Assembly: GCA_028708215.1 (NCBI GenBank)
Contig: JAQVZL010000011.1
Span: 1 to 38,212 of the forward strand
DNA length: 38,212 bases
Reading direction: 5' to 3'
DNA from: Bacteroidales bacterium
Lineage (GTDB): Bacteria > Bacteroidota > Bacteroidia > Bacteroidales > UBA932
The notes under the pieces are model-generated. The model did no database searches. It saw only the letters and a program-made list of their open reading frames with translations, and was not told the origin of the DNA. Every line of letters starts with the position of its first letter. The stretch's first letter is position 1. This document shows, one piece after another, positions 8,608-16,184 of this stretch. Both the position numbers and the translations under genes were made by a program.

Positions 8608-9378
8608 ATGATAAGATTAAAAACCGAGGAAGAGATTGAAATACTTAAAGAGAATGCTCTTATAGTATCTAAAACTCTAGCAGAAGTGGGAAAGCATATT
8701 GCTCCAGGTATAACAACTCTTGAGCTAAATAATATTGCTGAAACATTCATTAGAGATAATGGAGCAGAACCTGCTTTCCTTGGTTATGGAGGATTCCCTT
8801 ATACTCTTTGTATTTCTGTGAACGATGTTATTGTTCATGGCTTTGCATCTGATTACCGTTTAGTTGAAGGAGATATTATCTCTGTAGATTGCGGTACATT
8901 ATATAAGGGGTTTTATGGCGACTCCGCCTATACATTTGCAGTAGGTGATATTTCTGCCGAAACTACTAAATTGCTTGATGTTACAAAAAAATCACTATAT
9001 TTAGGTATAGAGCAAGCGGTAGTTGGTAACAGAATTGGAGATATTGCATATGCTATACAGCAACACGTAGAGAAAAATGGATTTTCTGTTGTGAGAGAGA
9101 TGGTTGGGCACGGAATTGGCAAGAAACTCCATGAATCTCCCGAAGTTCCTAATTATGGAAAGAGAGGGCAGGGAAAAAAGTTACAAGAGGGGATGGTAAT
9201 TTGTATCGAACCCATGGTTAATGCTGGATCGAGGTCTGTTAAACTTCATGACGATGGCTGGACATTAAGTACTTTGGACCAAAAAAAATCTGCGCACTTT
9301 GAGCTTACAGTTGCAATAAAAAAGGAGAAACCGTTAGTCTTATCTACATTTAAGTATATAGAGAATAGTAATAATTAA
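8608..9378 (+). CDS. map: Methionine aminopeptidase, type I
   Basis: This enzyme removes the initiator methionine from new proteins. The 256-residue product is a type Ia pita-bread peptidase. The five metal ligands appear in their usual contexts: VDCG (Asp), GDSAYTF (Asp), GHGIG (His), IEPMV (Glu) and HFELTV (Glu). It sits between secY and infA, so it is co-expressed with ribosome synthesis. There is no N-terminal zinc-finger extension. Confidence 0.97.
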   Translation: MIRLKTEEEIEILKENALIVSKTLAEVGKHIAPGITTLELNNIAETFIRDNGAEPAFLGYGGFPYTLCISVNDVIVHGFASDYRLVEGDIISVDCGTLYKGFYGDSAYTFAVGDISAETTKLLDVTKKSLYLGIEQAVVGNRIGDIAYAIQQHVEKNGFSVVREMVGHGIGKKLHESPEVPNYGKRGQGKKLQEGMVICIEPMVNAGSRSVKLHDDGWTLSTLDQKKSAHFELTVAIKKEKPLVLSTFKYIENSNN

Positions 9379-9397
9379 TTATAAGGAGTTTTTAAAA

Positions 9398-9616
9398 ATG
9401 GCAAAACAACCTGCTATTGAAAAAGAGGGAACAATAATAGAGTCTTTATCTAACGCAATGTTTCGCGTAGAGTTAGATAATGGGCATGTTATAATTGCTC
9501 ATATCTCGGGAAAAATGAGAATGCACTATATTCGTATTTTACCGGGCGATAGGGTGAGGGTAGAGATGTCACCTTATGATTTAACTAAAGGAAGAATTTC
9601 TTTCAGATATAAATAA
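9398..9616 (+). CDS. infA: Translation initiation factor IF-1
   Basis: IF-1 binds the A site of the 30S subunit during initiation. The 72-residue OB-fold protein has the family features: [37 protein letters not shown] and [26 protein letters not shown] sequence lies 11 bases before the ATG. It is followed by the short rpmJ gene in the normal order. Confidence 0.98.
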   Translation: MAKQPAIEKEGTIIESLSNAMFRVELDNGHVIIAHISGKMRMHYIRILPGDRVRVEMSPYDLTKGRISFRYK

Positions 9617-9628
9617 AAATTAGAAAAC

Positions 9629-9745
9629 ATGAAAGTAAAAGCATCCGTTAAAAAGCGCAGTGAAGATTGCAAGATAGTTAAACGCAAAGGACGCGTTTAT
9701 GTGATTAGCAAAAAGAATCCAAAATTCAAGATGCGTCAAGGATAA
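9629..9745 (+). CDS. rpmJ: 50S ribosomal protein L36, zinc-free type
   Basis: L36 is the smallest large-subunit protein and helps organise 23S rRNA near the peptidyl transferase region. This 38-codon gene starts at ATG 9629 and ends with TAA at 9743-9745. The product begins [19 protein letters not shown] and ends NPKFKMRQG, which is clearly L36. Of the C-C-C-H zinc ligands of the standard form only Cys14 remains; the positions equivalent to Cys11, Cys27 and the His are Ser, Ser and Phe. This is therefore the C-minus form. Confidence 0.97.
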   Translation: MKVKASVKKRSEDCKIVKRKGRVYVISKKNPKFKMRQG

Positions 9746-9780
9746 TTTTAATAGTAAATAATAAAGAGAATAGATAAATT

Positions 9781-10158
9781 ATGGCACGTATAGCCGGAGT
9801 TGATTTACCAAAAAACAAACGTGGAGAGATAGGATTGACCTATATCTTCGGGATTGGTCGCAGTTCAGCACAACAAATTTTAGCTAAGAACAATATTGAT
9901 TTTAGCATTAAGGTGAAGGATTGGACAGACGATCATATAGCTGCAATAAGAGCAACTATATCAGATGATTACAAAATTGAAGGAGAACTTCGTTCTGCTG
10001 TTCAAATGAATATTAAACGACTAATGGATATTGGTTGTTACAGAGGTATCCGTCACCGTATTGGGCTTCCTGTTCGTGGTCAAGCTACCAAGAATAATGC
10101 TCGTACACGTAAGGGTAGGAAGAAAACTGTAGCTAATAAGAAGAAAGCAACTAAATAG
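9781..10158 (+). CDS. rpsM: 30S ribosomal protein S13
   Basis: S13 is a head protein contacting P-site tRNA and the subunit bridge to the large subunit. The product is 125 residues with the start [21 protein letters not shown] cut short here by rule, a helix-two-turns-helix region near [14 protein letters not shown], and the end signature [20 protein letters not shown] followed by a lysine-rich tail. It begins the rpsM-rpsK-rpsD-rpoA-rplQ (alpha) part of the cluster. Confidence 0.98.
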   Translation: MARIAGVDLPKNKRGEIGLTYIFGIGRSSAQQILAKNNIDFSIKVKDWTDDHIAAIRATISDDYKIEGELRSAVQMNIKRLMDIGCYRGIRHRIGLPVRGQATKNNARTRKGRKKTVANKKKATK

Positions 10159-10168
10159 AGTTTAGATC

Positions 10169-10561
10169 ATGGCAAAAAAGACAGGAACATCAAATAAGAA
10201 GAAGGTTGTAAAGGTAGAGGCCTACGGTCAGGCTCATATTTCTTCTACTTTTAACAATATAATTATCTCTCTTACTAATTCAACAGGTCAGGTTATAAGC
10301 TGGTCTTCTGCTGGTAAGATGGGGTTTAGGAGTTCAAAGAAAAACACTCCTTATGCAGCTCAAACTGCTGCCGAAGATTGTGCAAAAGTAGCTTATGATC
10401 TAGGACTACGTAAGGTTAAGGCCTATGTTAAAGGGCCAGGAGCCGGCAGAGAGTCTGCAATTCGCACTATTCATGGAGCAGGTATTGAAGTAACAGAGAT
10501 TGTAGACGTTACACCAATGCCTCATAATGGATGCCGTCCAAAAGGGCGTCGTAGAGTTTAA
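10169..10561 (+). CDS. rpsK: 30S ribosomal protein S11
   Basis: S11 lies on the small-subunit platform near the mRNA exit. The 130-residue product has the usual N-terminal basic segment, then [40 protein letters not shown] and the C-terminal [18 protein letters not shown]. Length and position are normal. Confidence 0.98.
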   Translation: MAKKTGTSNKKKVVKVEAYGQAHISSTFNNIIISLTNSTGQVISWSSAGKMGFRSSKKNTPYAAQTAAEDCAKVAYDLGLRKVKAYVKGPGAGRESAIRTIHGAGIEVTEIVDVTPMPHNGCRPKGRRRV

Positions 10562-10592
10562 CCTTTTTAAATTCATAATATAACGATTTAAC

Positions 10593-11201
10593 ATGGCAAG
10601 ATATACAGGGCCTAGCACAAAAATTGCCCGCAAATTTGGAGAACCAATTTTTGGTCCAGATAAAAATTACGAGAGAAAGAATTACCCTCCCGGACAACAC
10701 GGAATAGCAAAAAAACGTAGAAAAGTATCTGAATATTGTGTTCAGCTAAAAGAGAAGCAAAAGGTTAAATACTCCTACGGAGTTCTTGAAAAGCAATTCA
10801 GGAATCTTTATGAAACTGCTTCTAGAATGAAAGGCCGTAAAGGTGAAAACTTAATTCTACTTCTAGAGTCGCGTTTAGACAATATTGTTTTTAGAATGGG
10901 TATAGCACCTAGCCGTGCAGCTGCTAGACAGCTTGTTACTCATAGACACATTACTCTTAACGGAGAGTTATGTAACATTCCATCTGCGCAAGTTAAGCCA
11001 GGTGATATTGTTGCAGTTCGCGAGAGATCAAAAAGTCTTGAGGTAATACAAAATAGTATTTCACGTGGTGCAGCAAGGTACTCGTGGATTGAGTGGGATG
11101 CACCTACCCTTACAGGTAAGTATTTAAATGTACCTATTAGAAGCGAAGTCCCAGAGACTATAAACGAACAGTTAATAGTTGAGTTATACTCTAAATTATA
11201 A
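10593..11201 (+). CDS. rpsD: 30S ribosomal protein S4, zinc-free type
   Basis: S4 is a primary binder of 16S rRNA and takes part in decoding fidelity; in E. coli it also represses the alpha operon. The product is 202 residues. It has the S4 RNA-binding domain around [20 protein letters not shown] and [16 protein letters not shown]. The N-terminal region ([19 protein letters not shown]) lacks the cysteine cluster of zinc-binding S4 proteins. rpoA starts 5 bases after its stop. Confidence 0.98.
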   Translation: MARYTGPSTKIARKFGEPIFGPDKNYERKNYPPGQHGIAKKRRKVSEYCVQLKEKQKVKYSYGVLEKQFRNLYETASRMKGRKGENLILLLESRLDNIVFRMGIAPSRAAARQLVTHRHITLNGELCNIPSAQVKPGDIVAVRERSKSLEVIQNSISRGAARYSWIEWDAPTLTGKYLNVPIRSEVPETINEQLIVELYSKL

Positions 11202-11205
11202 TATA

Positions 11206-12216
11206 ATGGCAATTTTAGCATTTCAAAAACCCGATAAGGTAATAATGCTTGACGCTACTGACACATTCGGTCGCTTTGAGTTTCGTCCACTTGAGCCAGG
11301 TTATGGCACTACTGTTGGAAACGCTTTGCGCCGTATTCTATTATCGTCTTTAGAGGGCCATGCTATCACTGCAATAAAAATCCAAGGAGTAGATCATGAA
11401 TTTGCAACTATTCCTGGAGTTATTGAAACTGTGGTAGATATTGTCCTTAACCTTAAGCAAGTGCGTTTTAAGCGTATGGTTGAAGGTGAAGAGGGAGAGG
11501 TAGTAAATATTACTGTTAGCGGTAAACAAGAGTTCACAGCAGAAGATATCTCAAAACAGTTATCTTCTTTTAAAGTTCTTAATCCAGAACTTCATATTTG
11601 CTCTATGGAGCCTTCTGTTTCACTTACTATTGAGTTAACTATAGGCAAAGGTAGGGGTTATGTACCTTCCGAAGAAAATCGTGTTGAGGAGGTTGCATTT
11701 GGTACTATTCCAATAGATTCTATTTTTACGCCTATTAAAAATGTAAAGTTTTTTGTAGATAACTGGCGTGTAGAGCAAAAGACAGACTACGAAAAGTTGA
11801 ATATAGAGATAACCACAGACGGTTCAATTCATCCAAAAGATGCTCTAAAAGAGGCAGCAAAGATTTTGATTCATCACTTCATGCTCTTTTCCGACGAGAA
11901 AATCACTCTTGAAACTCCGGTAGAGGTAGTAAGTAATGAACTTGACGAGGAGTCTCTAAGAATGAGACACCTGTTAATGTCTAAACTTGCAGATATGGAG
12001 CTTTCGGTAAGGGCACTAAATTGCCTTAAAGCTGCAGAGGTAGAGACATTAGCAGATCTTGTATCTCTTCAGAGAACCGAACTTATGAAGTTTAGAAACT
12101 TTGGAAAAAAATCTCTTTCAGAGATAGACACCTTGGTCGATCGTTACAAACTCGGCTTTGGAATGGATGTAACTAAGTATAACATTGAAAAGAAAGTATT
12201 GAAAAATGAGGCATAA
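11206..12216 (+). CDS. rpoA: DNA-directed RNA polymerase subunit alpha
   Basis: Alpha starts RNA polymerase assembly and contacts promoter DNA and activators. I chose the ATG at 11206 (336 residues, starting [12 protein letters not shown]); the open frame back to 11179 lies inside rpsD. The N-terminal domain shows [18 protein letters not shown]. The C-terminal domain shows the helix-hairpin region [17 protein letters not shown] and [15 protein letters not shown]. Its last 11 bases overlap the start of rplQ. Confidence 0.98.
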   Translation: MAILAFQKPDKVIMLDATDTFGRFEFRPLEPGYGTTVGNALRRILLSSLEGHAITAIKIQGVDHEFATIPGVIETVVDIVLNLKQVRFKRMVEGEEGEVVNITVSGKQEFTAEDISKQLSSFKVLNPELHICSMEPSVSLTIELTIGKGRGYVPSEENRVEEVAFGTIPIDSIFTPIKNVKFFVDNWRVEQKTDYEKLNIEITTDGSIHPKDALKEAAKILIHHFMLFSDEKITLETPVEVVSNELDEESLRMRHLLMSKLADMELSVRALNCLKAAEVETLADLVSLQRTELMKFRNFGKKSLSEIDTLVDRYKLGFGMDVTKYNIEKKVLKNEA

Positions 12217-12790
12217 AAAATCATTTAATCACCTGGGCCGTAAGAGTGGGCACCGTAAAGCGATGTTGGCTAATATGGCTTCGTCTCTTATACTTCACAA
12301 AAGAATTGAGACAACTCTAGCAAAAGCAAAGGCTTTGAGAGTTTACGTAGAACCTTTAATTACAAAATCTAAGGAAGATAGCACTCACTCACGTAGAACT
12401 GTTTTTGCTTATCTTAAGCAAAAAGAGGCAGTTGCAGAACTTTTTAGAAATGTAGCTCCCAAGATAGCAGACCGTCCTGGTGGATATACTAGAGTCTTAA
12501 AAACAGGTTTTCGTCAAGGAGATGCAGCCGAAATGGCAATGATTGAATTGGTAGACTTTAATGAAGCAGCACTTGCAACAGCTAAGCCAGAAGCTAAAAA
12601 GAGCACAACTCGTCGTGGACGCTCAAGAAGATCTAAATCTTCAGCTGAAGCTTCACCTACAGCTGCACAAACTGCAAAAGAGACTCCAGCTAAAGAGGCT
12701 CCAAAAGCAGAAGCCAAGACAGAAGTACCTGCAAAAGAGACTCCTGCAAAAGAGACTCCTGCAAAAGAGACTCCTGCAAAAGCAGAATAA
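12206..12790 (+). CDS. rplQ: 50S ribosomal protein L17 with long C-terminal tail
   Basis: L17 lies next to the peptide exit tunnel. The core spans about residues 1-118 (start [20 protein letters not shown]; end [14 protein letters not shown]). After it comes a ~75-residue tail rich in Ala, Lys, Glu, Pro and Thr, with an arginine cluster ([13 protein letters not shown]) and three exact AKETP units. Total length is 194 residues against about 120 in E. coli. Extended L17 tails are, as I recall, common in Bacteroidota. It overlaps rpoA by 11 bases and is the last gene before the terminator. Confidence 0.97.
   Translation: MRHKKSFNHLGRKSGHRKAMLANMASSLILHKRIETTLAKAKALRVYVEPLITKSKEDSTHSRRTVFAYLKQKEAVAELFRNVAPKIADRPGGYTRVLKTGFRQGDAAEMAMIELVDFNEAALATAKPEAKKSTTRRGRSRRSKSSAEASPTAAQTAKETPAKEAPKAEAKTEVPAKETPAKETPAKETPAKAE
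12731..12784 (+). repeat. 15-bp tandem repeat in the rplQ tail
   Basis: Three identical copies of GCAAAAGAGACTCCT (12731-12745, 12746-12760, 12761-12775) and a partial fourth lie near the end of rplQ. Each encodes AKETP. The perfect DNA identity suggests recent expansion by slippage, so copy number may vary between strains. Confidence 0.95.
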
Positions 12791-12815
12791 AGTTGTTTGG
12801 TTAAACAAAACAAAG

Positions 12816-12852
12816 AAAAAAGCTGTCTATTTATTGGACAGCTTTTTTTATT
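12816..12852 (+). terminator. Rho-independent terminator of the ribosomal cluster
   Basis: A perfect 12-bp stem, AAAAAAGCTGTC (12816-12827) with GACAGCTTTTTT (12837-12848), encloses a 9-base loop and ends in a T-run. It lies 25 bases after the rplQ stop. The A-tract on the 5' side could also let it work on the opposite strand. Confidence 0.9.
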
Positions 12853-12883
12853 TTTATATGCAGCTTTTAGACCTCTGGTCACT

Positions 12884-12897
12884 AAAGTTTCCCACCT
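12884..12897 (+). repeat. AAAGTTTCCCACCT motif, copy 1
   Basis: This is one of three exact 14-base copies in the window (others at 20727-20740 plus and 21398-21411 minus). Each lies shortly downstream of a gene's 3' end and points in the same direction as that gene. Copies 1 and 3 share two more bases (CTAAAGTTTCCCACCT). This copy lies 35 bases past the rplQ terminator T-run. Function unknown. Confidence 0.85.
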
Positions 12898-12961
12898 AGC
12901 TTTGCTTCTCATAATAATGATTATTTTATTTATGAAATTTCTTATAATGCTATTGGCTATT

Positions 12962-13000
12962 AGCTCTTAGCTATTTGCTGCTAGCTATTAGCTAAGAGCT
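12962..13000. repeat. 12-bp inverted repeat of TAGCT-type words
   Basis: AGCTCTTAGCTA (12962-12973) and TAGCTAAGAGCT (12989-13000) are exact reverse complements with a 15-base loop. The sequence around it (12951-13000) is a run of imperfect GCTATTAGCT words. It could form a hairpin in RNA or a cruciform in DNA, and has no T-run. Confidence 0.85.
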
Positions 13001-13048
13001 GTCTGCTCACCAGCAGCAACGCTCTTTTTTCTAGACGCTATTCTCTTT

Positions 13049-13120
13049 GTGGTTTTTTGGGGCCTGCGGAGCGCCTCCCTTTGGTTGTTGAACGGTCCTC
13101 GGCCTATAGCCTCAAACCAC
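13049..13120. repeat. GC-rich potential stem-loop
   Basis: GTGGTTT (13049-13055) pairs with AAACCAC (13114-13120). GGGGC (13059-13063) pairs with GCCTC (13109-13113) with one wobble pair, and an inner GGAG/CTCC hairpin lies at 13068-13078. The local base composition is clearly richer in G and C than the surroundings. It may be a structured RNA or a degenerate mobile-repeat end; I do not recognise it. Confidence 0.55.
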
Positions 13121-13180
13121 TTCATCTAATTAGCTAAAAAAGAGATGTTGCTTTATGCTGAGCAGAGCAAAGCAAACTTT

Positions 13181-13350
13181 GCCAGGAGATGATTCCACGT
13201 AAATACTTAGTAGCCAAGTATTTAGCTTTTCTATATGAGCCTAAAAGAGCTTATTTTCAAAAGCTAACTATCAGACTGTAAGTAAGTTATGAGTAATCAT
13301 CTCCTGGAAAATCGTCTCCTAGGGGGAAATCAGATGAATTATCAGATAAA
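13181..13350 (+). repeat. 170-nt dispersed repeat, copy A, with 13-bp inverted ends
   Basis: This block aligns without gaps to the reverse complement of 20762-20931, at 141 of 170 identical bases by hand count. Its first part is a 126-bp unit (13182-13307) bounded by perfect 13-bp inverted repeats CCAGGAGATGATT and AATCATCTCCTGG. Inside are two further perfect 8-bp inverted pairs (13201-13208 with 13216-13223; 13223-13230 with 13259-13266). It resembles a miniature inverted-repeat element. There is no obvious target-site duplication, because the homology runs past the right end. It lies downstream of the minus-strand nucleoside transporter gene. Confidence 0.85.
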
Positions 13351-13377
13351 TTACCAGATGAAATACCAGATAAAATA
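13330..13377 (+). repeat. 12-bp tandem repeat, four copies
   Basis: Four adjacent 12-base units (starting 13330, 13342, 13354, 13366) fit YCAGATRAAWTA. Two of them are shared with copy B at 20759-20782. Read on the plus strand they would give a (S/P)D(E/K)(L/I) tetrapeptide, but no supported gene contains them. Confidence 0.85.
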
Positions 13378-13429
13378 TTTGTAATAATATTATCGTTGAA
13401 ATTTTACCAATACATTACTTCATGCTCTG

Positions 13430-14995
13430 TTATACTATGAGCATGCCTACCATTGCGGCACTCATTAGAGCTACAAGTGTTGCTCCTAAAAGTGCACGGA
13501 AACCGTAGCTAGATAGTATTGGTTTTTTATTTGGTGCCATTCCTCCTACACCTCCAATGATTATGCCTATAGATGCAAAGTTTGCAAAACCACATAAAAC
13601 ATATGTAGCCATAATAACAGATTTAGTAGAGGAGAATGCTCCATCCTGTATCATTTGTGCAAGACTTTGGTAACCAATAAACTCCGTCATTATAAGCTTC
13701 TCTCCAAGAAGGCGCCCTACTAGGTCTAGGTCGCTTCCAGAAACTCCTGTAAGCCAAATAACGGGTGCAAAAAGATAGGAGAGAATGAATTGCATTGAGA
13801 GTCCATCATATCTACCAGATGTTAAATCTGAGATAAGTGGGTTCAAAGAGACTAGGTCTCCTATTTTCATAAAAATGGTGTTAAACCCTGCTATAAGCGC
13901 ATAGAAAACTAATAACATAGCTCCTACATTTGCTGCTAATTTTAGCCCTTCTGTAGTTCCGTTTGAGATTGCATCTAGTACATTTTTACCTATTTTCTCT
14001 TTAGGAACTTCTACACTATTATCTATCTCTTCTGTTTGGGGTTTTAGTATTTTAGCCATGGCAATAGCCCCTGGAGCTGCCATTACTGAAGCAGAAAGCA
14101 GGTGTTTTGCAAACTCTAATTCCAAGGCTTTGTCTCCTGCACCAAGCATCTCAATATAGGCTGCAAGAACTCCTCCGGCCATAGTAGCCATACCTGCTGT
14201 CATTATAAGCATTATTTCGCTTTTAGTCATCTTAGGTATATACTCTTTTACCATTAGTGGTGCTTCTGTCTGTCCTAAGAAAATATTCCCAGCGGTAGAA
14301 AGAGATTCGGCGCCAGTTAGATTTAAACCTTTAGTTAGTAGCCATGCTAGAGCCCAAACAACTCTTTGTAGTATTCCTAAATAGAAGAAGAGGCTAGTTA
14401 GTGCCGAGAAGAAAATTATTGTAGGCAGAATTTGTAAAACAAAAATAAAACCAAAGTTATTTACATCCATTAATGAACCAAATAAGAAGGTAGATCCTGC
14501 TTTTGTCCAGTCTAGAACAGCAACAAATAGGCTCCCTAAAAATTCAAAAATAGATTGAACCGCAGGAAATGCTATTACAGAGATTGCAATGAGAAATTGT
14601 AAAAAGAGTGAAAAACCAACTGTTTTCCAGTTAACTCTTTTTCTATCTGTACTAAATAGCCAGGCAATTAAAACAAGAGAGGCCATACCAAATAGCCCTC
14701 TAAGAAGCGATCTCCAATTAAGAGAGAGCTCTTTTTTTGTTAAAATATCTTTATACGGATTTTCTTTTACAGTGGCAATTTCGCTAGACGCCTCTTCCTC
14801 TTGTGAAGTATTTGTTTGGCTAATAGTCTCTTGTGTGACAATATCATTTTCAGACTCAATAGACTCTATAATAACTTGATAGGGATGAGTATCTGTATTA
14901 ACATTGGGTTGAGCTAGTGCAGCCAATCCTGTAATGAGAGAGACAATAAATACTAAAATTATTTTTTTCACTTCTATTAGTTTTTGAAAATGCAA
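13430..14995 (-). CDS. nupC: Concentrative nucleoside transporter (CNT/NupC family)
   Basis: This inner-membrane symporter imports nucleosides using an ion gradient. The transport core (about residues 95-521) has the CNT hallmarks GNIFLGQTEAPL, LTGVSGSDLDLVG, EFIGYQ and GFANFASIGI. Before it lie a signal-peptide-like segment and a ~65-residue acidic Ser/Thr/Glu-rich linker. The ATG at 14995 opens the frame. A GTG at 14971 would give a more typical signal start (KKIILVFIVSLITGLAALAQ) and leave a short leader after the promoter core at 15003-15010, so it may be the true start. It is divergent from tgt. Substrate range is not shown by sequence. Confidence 0.92.
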   Translation of the reverse strand: MHFQKLIEVKKIILVFIVSLITGLAALAQPNVNTDTHPYQVIIESIESENDIVTQETISQTNTSQEEEASSEIATVKENPYKDILTKKELSLNWRSLLRGLFGMASLVLIAWLFSTDRKRVNWKTVGFSLFLQFLIAISVIAFPAVQSIFEFLGSLFVAVLDWTKAGSTFLFGSLMDVNNFGFIFVLQILPTIIFFSALTSLFFYLGILQRVVWALAWLLTKGLNLTGAESLSTAGNIFLGQTEAPLMVKEYIPKMTKSEIMLIMTAGMATMAGGVLAAYIEMLGAGDKALELEFAKHLLSASVMAAPGAIAMAKILKPQTEEIDNSVEVPKEKIGKNVLDAISNGTTEGLKLAANVGAMLLVFYALIAGFNTIFMKIGDLVSLNPLISDLTSGRYDGLSMQFILSYLFAPVIWLTGVSGSDLDLVGRLLGEKLIMTEFIGYQSLAQMIQDGAFSSTKSVIMATYVLCGFANFASIGIIIGGVGGMAPNKKPILSSYGFRALLGATLVALMSAAMVGMLIV

Positions 14996-15002
14996 TTGTG
15001 GG

Positions 15003-15031
15003 CAAATATAGCTATTATATTATTATCTTTG
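15003..15031. promoter_or_regulatory. Divergent promoter cores for nupC and tgt
   Basis: Two TAnnTTTG elements face opposite ways between the genes: TATATTTG on the minus strand (15003-15010) for nupC, and TATCTTTG on the plus strand (15024-15031) for tgt, 20 bases before its ATG. Neither has an obvious TTTG at the usual distance. A nupC transcript starting here would be nearly leaderless for the 14995 ATG, which favours the GTG at 14971. Confidence 0.45.
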
Positions 15032-15051
15032 AGGGTTGTTTAGAAAAGAAT

Positions 15052-16182
15052 ATGAGATTTGAAAAGATAGCGCAAGACCTTGGTTCTTCGGCAAGATGTG
15101 GCCTTTTATATACAGATAATGGAGTTATTGAGACCCCTATTTTCATGCCAGTAGGTACTATTGGGTCTGTGAAGGCAGTATTCCATAGAGATCTTAAAGA
15201 AGACATTAAAGCTCAGATAATTCTGGGTAATACATATCATCTCTATCTACGCCCTGGCCTAGATATAATTAAAAGTGCAGGGGGGTTACATAAATTTATC
15301 TCTTGGGATAGACCAATACTTACAGATAGCGGAGGTTATCAGGTTTTTTCGCTAGCTGCCAATAGAAAACTTACTGCACAAGGGTGCACCTTTCAGTCTC
15401 ATATAGATGGCTCCCGCCACTTATTCACCCCAGAGGGTGTAGTAGATATTCAGAGAGTGATTGGAGCAGATATTATAATGGCTTTAGATGAGTGTACTCC
15501 TGGTGATGCAAGTCATGATTATGCGAAAAAGTCTTTAGATCTTACTAAGCAGTGGTTAGAGAGAGGTATTAACCATTTTGATTCAACAGAGCCAGTTTAT
15601 GGTCATTCACAAACATTTTTCCCAATTGTGCAAGGGTGTGTCTATCCAGATTTAAGAGCAAGTGCAGCAGAACATGCAGTTGCTTTAAATAGAGAAGGCT
15701 ATGCAATAGGAGGTCTCTCTGTAGGAGAACCTGCAGAGGTTATGTATCAAATGTTAGAGGTTCTAGACCCTCTGTTGCCTAAAGAGAAGCCTCGTTATCT
15801 TATGGGAGTTGGGACTCCTGCAAATATTTTGGAAGGGATAGCCAGGGGAATTGATATGTTCGACTGTGTAATGCCAACGAGAAATGCACGTAATGGTATG
15901 CTCTTTACTTCTGAGGGAACAATAAATATTAGGAACAAAAAGTGGGCAACAGATTTTTCACCTATAGACCCAGATGGCACTTCATTTGTAGATAATGTAT
16001 ATTCAAAAGCATATCTTAGGCATCTGTTTATTTCGGGAGAAATTTTAGGAGCACAAATTGCGAGCGAACATAATTTGGCTTTCTATTTAAAGTTGGTTAA
16101 AGATGCTCAAAACCACATTAAGGCAGGAGACTTTCTCTCTTGGAAAAATAGTTATGTCAAGAAATTGGAAAATAAAATTTAG
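15052..16182 (+). CDS. tgt: tRNA-guanine transglycosylase lacking the zinc cysteines
   Basis: Tgt swaps guanine 34 of certain tRNAs for the queuosine precursor preQ1. I chose the ATG at 15052 (376 residues, family length). Catalytic regions are intact: TDSGGYQVFSL with Asp92, the nucleophile Asp268 in GIDMFDCVMPTRNAR, and GGLSVGEP. The usual CxCxxC zinc site before SRAYLRHL is missing: the aligned positions are Gly309, Ser311 and Asp314, while the fourth ligand His340 remains. I recall similar forms in other Bacteroidota. The permease gene follows 2 bases after its stop. queG, also in this pathway, lies 2 kb downstream. Confidence 0.96.
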   Translation: MRFEKIAQDLGSSARCGLLYTDNGVIETPIFMPVGTIGSVKAVFHRDLKEDIKAQIILGNTYHLYLRPGLDIIKSAGGLHKFISWDRPILTDSGGYQVFSLAANRKLTAQGCTFQSHIDGSRHLFTPEGVVDIQRVIGADIIMALDECTPGDASHDYAKKSLDLTKQWLERGINHFDSTEPVYGHSQTFFPIVQGCVYPDLRASAAEHAVALNREGYAIGGLSVGEPAEVMYQMLEVLDPLLPKEKPRYLMGVGTPANILEGIARGIDMFDCVMPTRNARNGMLFTSEGTINIRNKKWATDFSPIDPDGTSFVDNVYSKAYLRHLFISGEILGAQIASEHNLAFYLKLVKDAQNHIKAGDFLSWKNSYVKKLENKI

Positions 16183-16184
16183 GG

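Larger units (their letters stand above)
12791..13429. other. Gene-free stretch with repeats between rplQ and the nucleoside transporter
   Basis: This 639-base stretch has no convincing gene. It holds the rplQ terminator, one copy of the AAAGTTTCCCACCT motif (12884-12897), a 12-bp inverted repeat built from TAGCT words (12962-13000), a GC-rich potential hairpin (13049-13120), a 126-bp unit with 13-bp inverted ends (13182-13307) and a four-copy 12-bp tandem repeat (13330-13377). The largest minus-strand open frame here is antisense to rplQ and the terminator and has no family-like sequence. No clear terminator for the minus-strand transporter gene is visible. Confidence 0.8.

Noticed and set aside
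12561-12899. 112-codon plus-strand frame overlapping rplQ in another frame
   Set aside because: Its Leu/Gln/Lys repeats are a frame-shifted reading of the rplQ tail.
12514-12912. 132-codon minus-strand frame over the rplQ tail and terminator
   Set aside because: It is antisense to rplQ; its repetitive part mirrors the AKETP repeats and it crosses a strong terminator.
13330-13377. CRISPR-like array
   Set aside because: The 12-bp units are directly adjacent with no spacers, and no cas gene is present.
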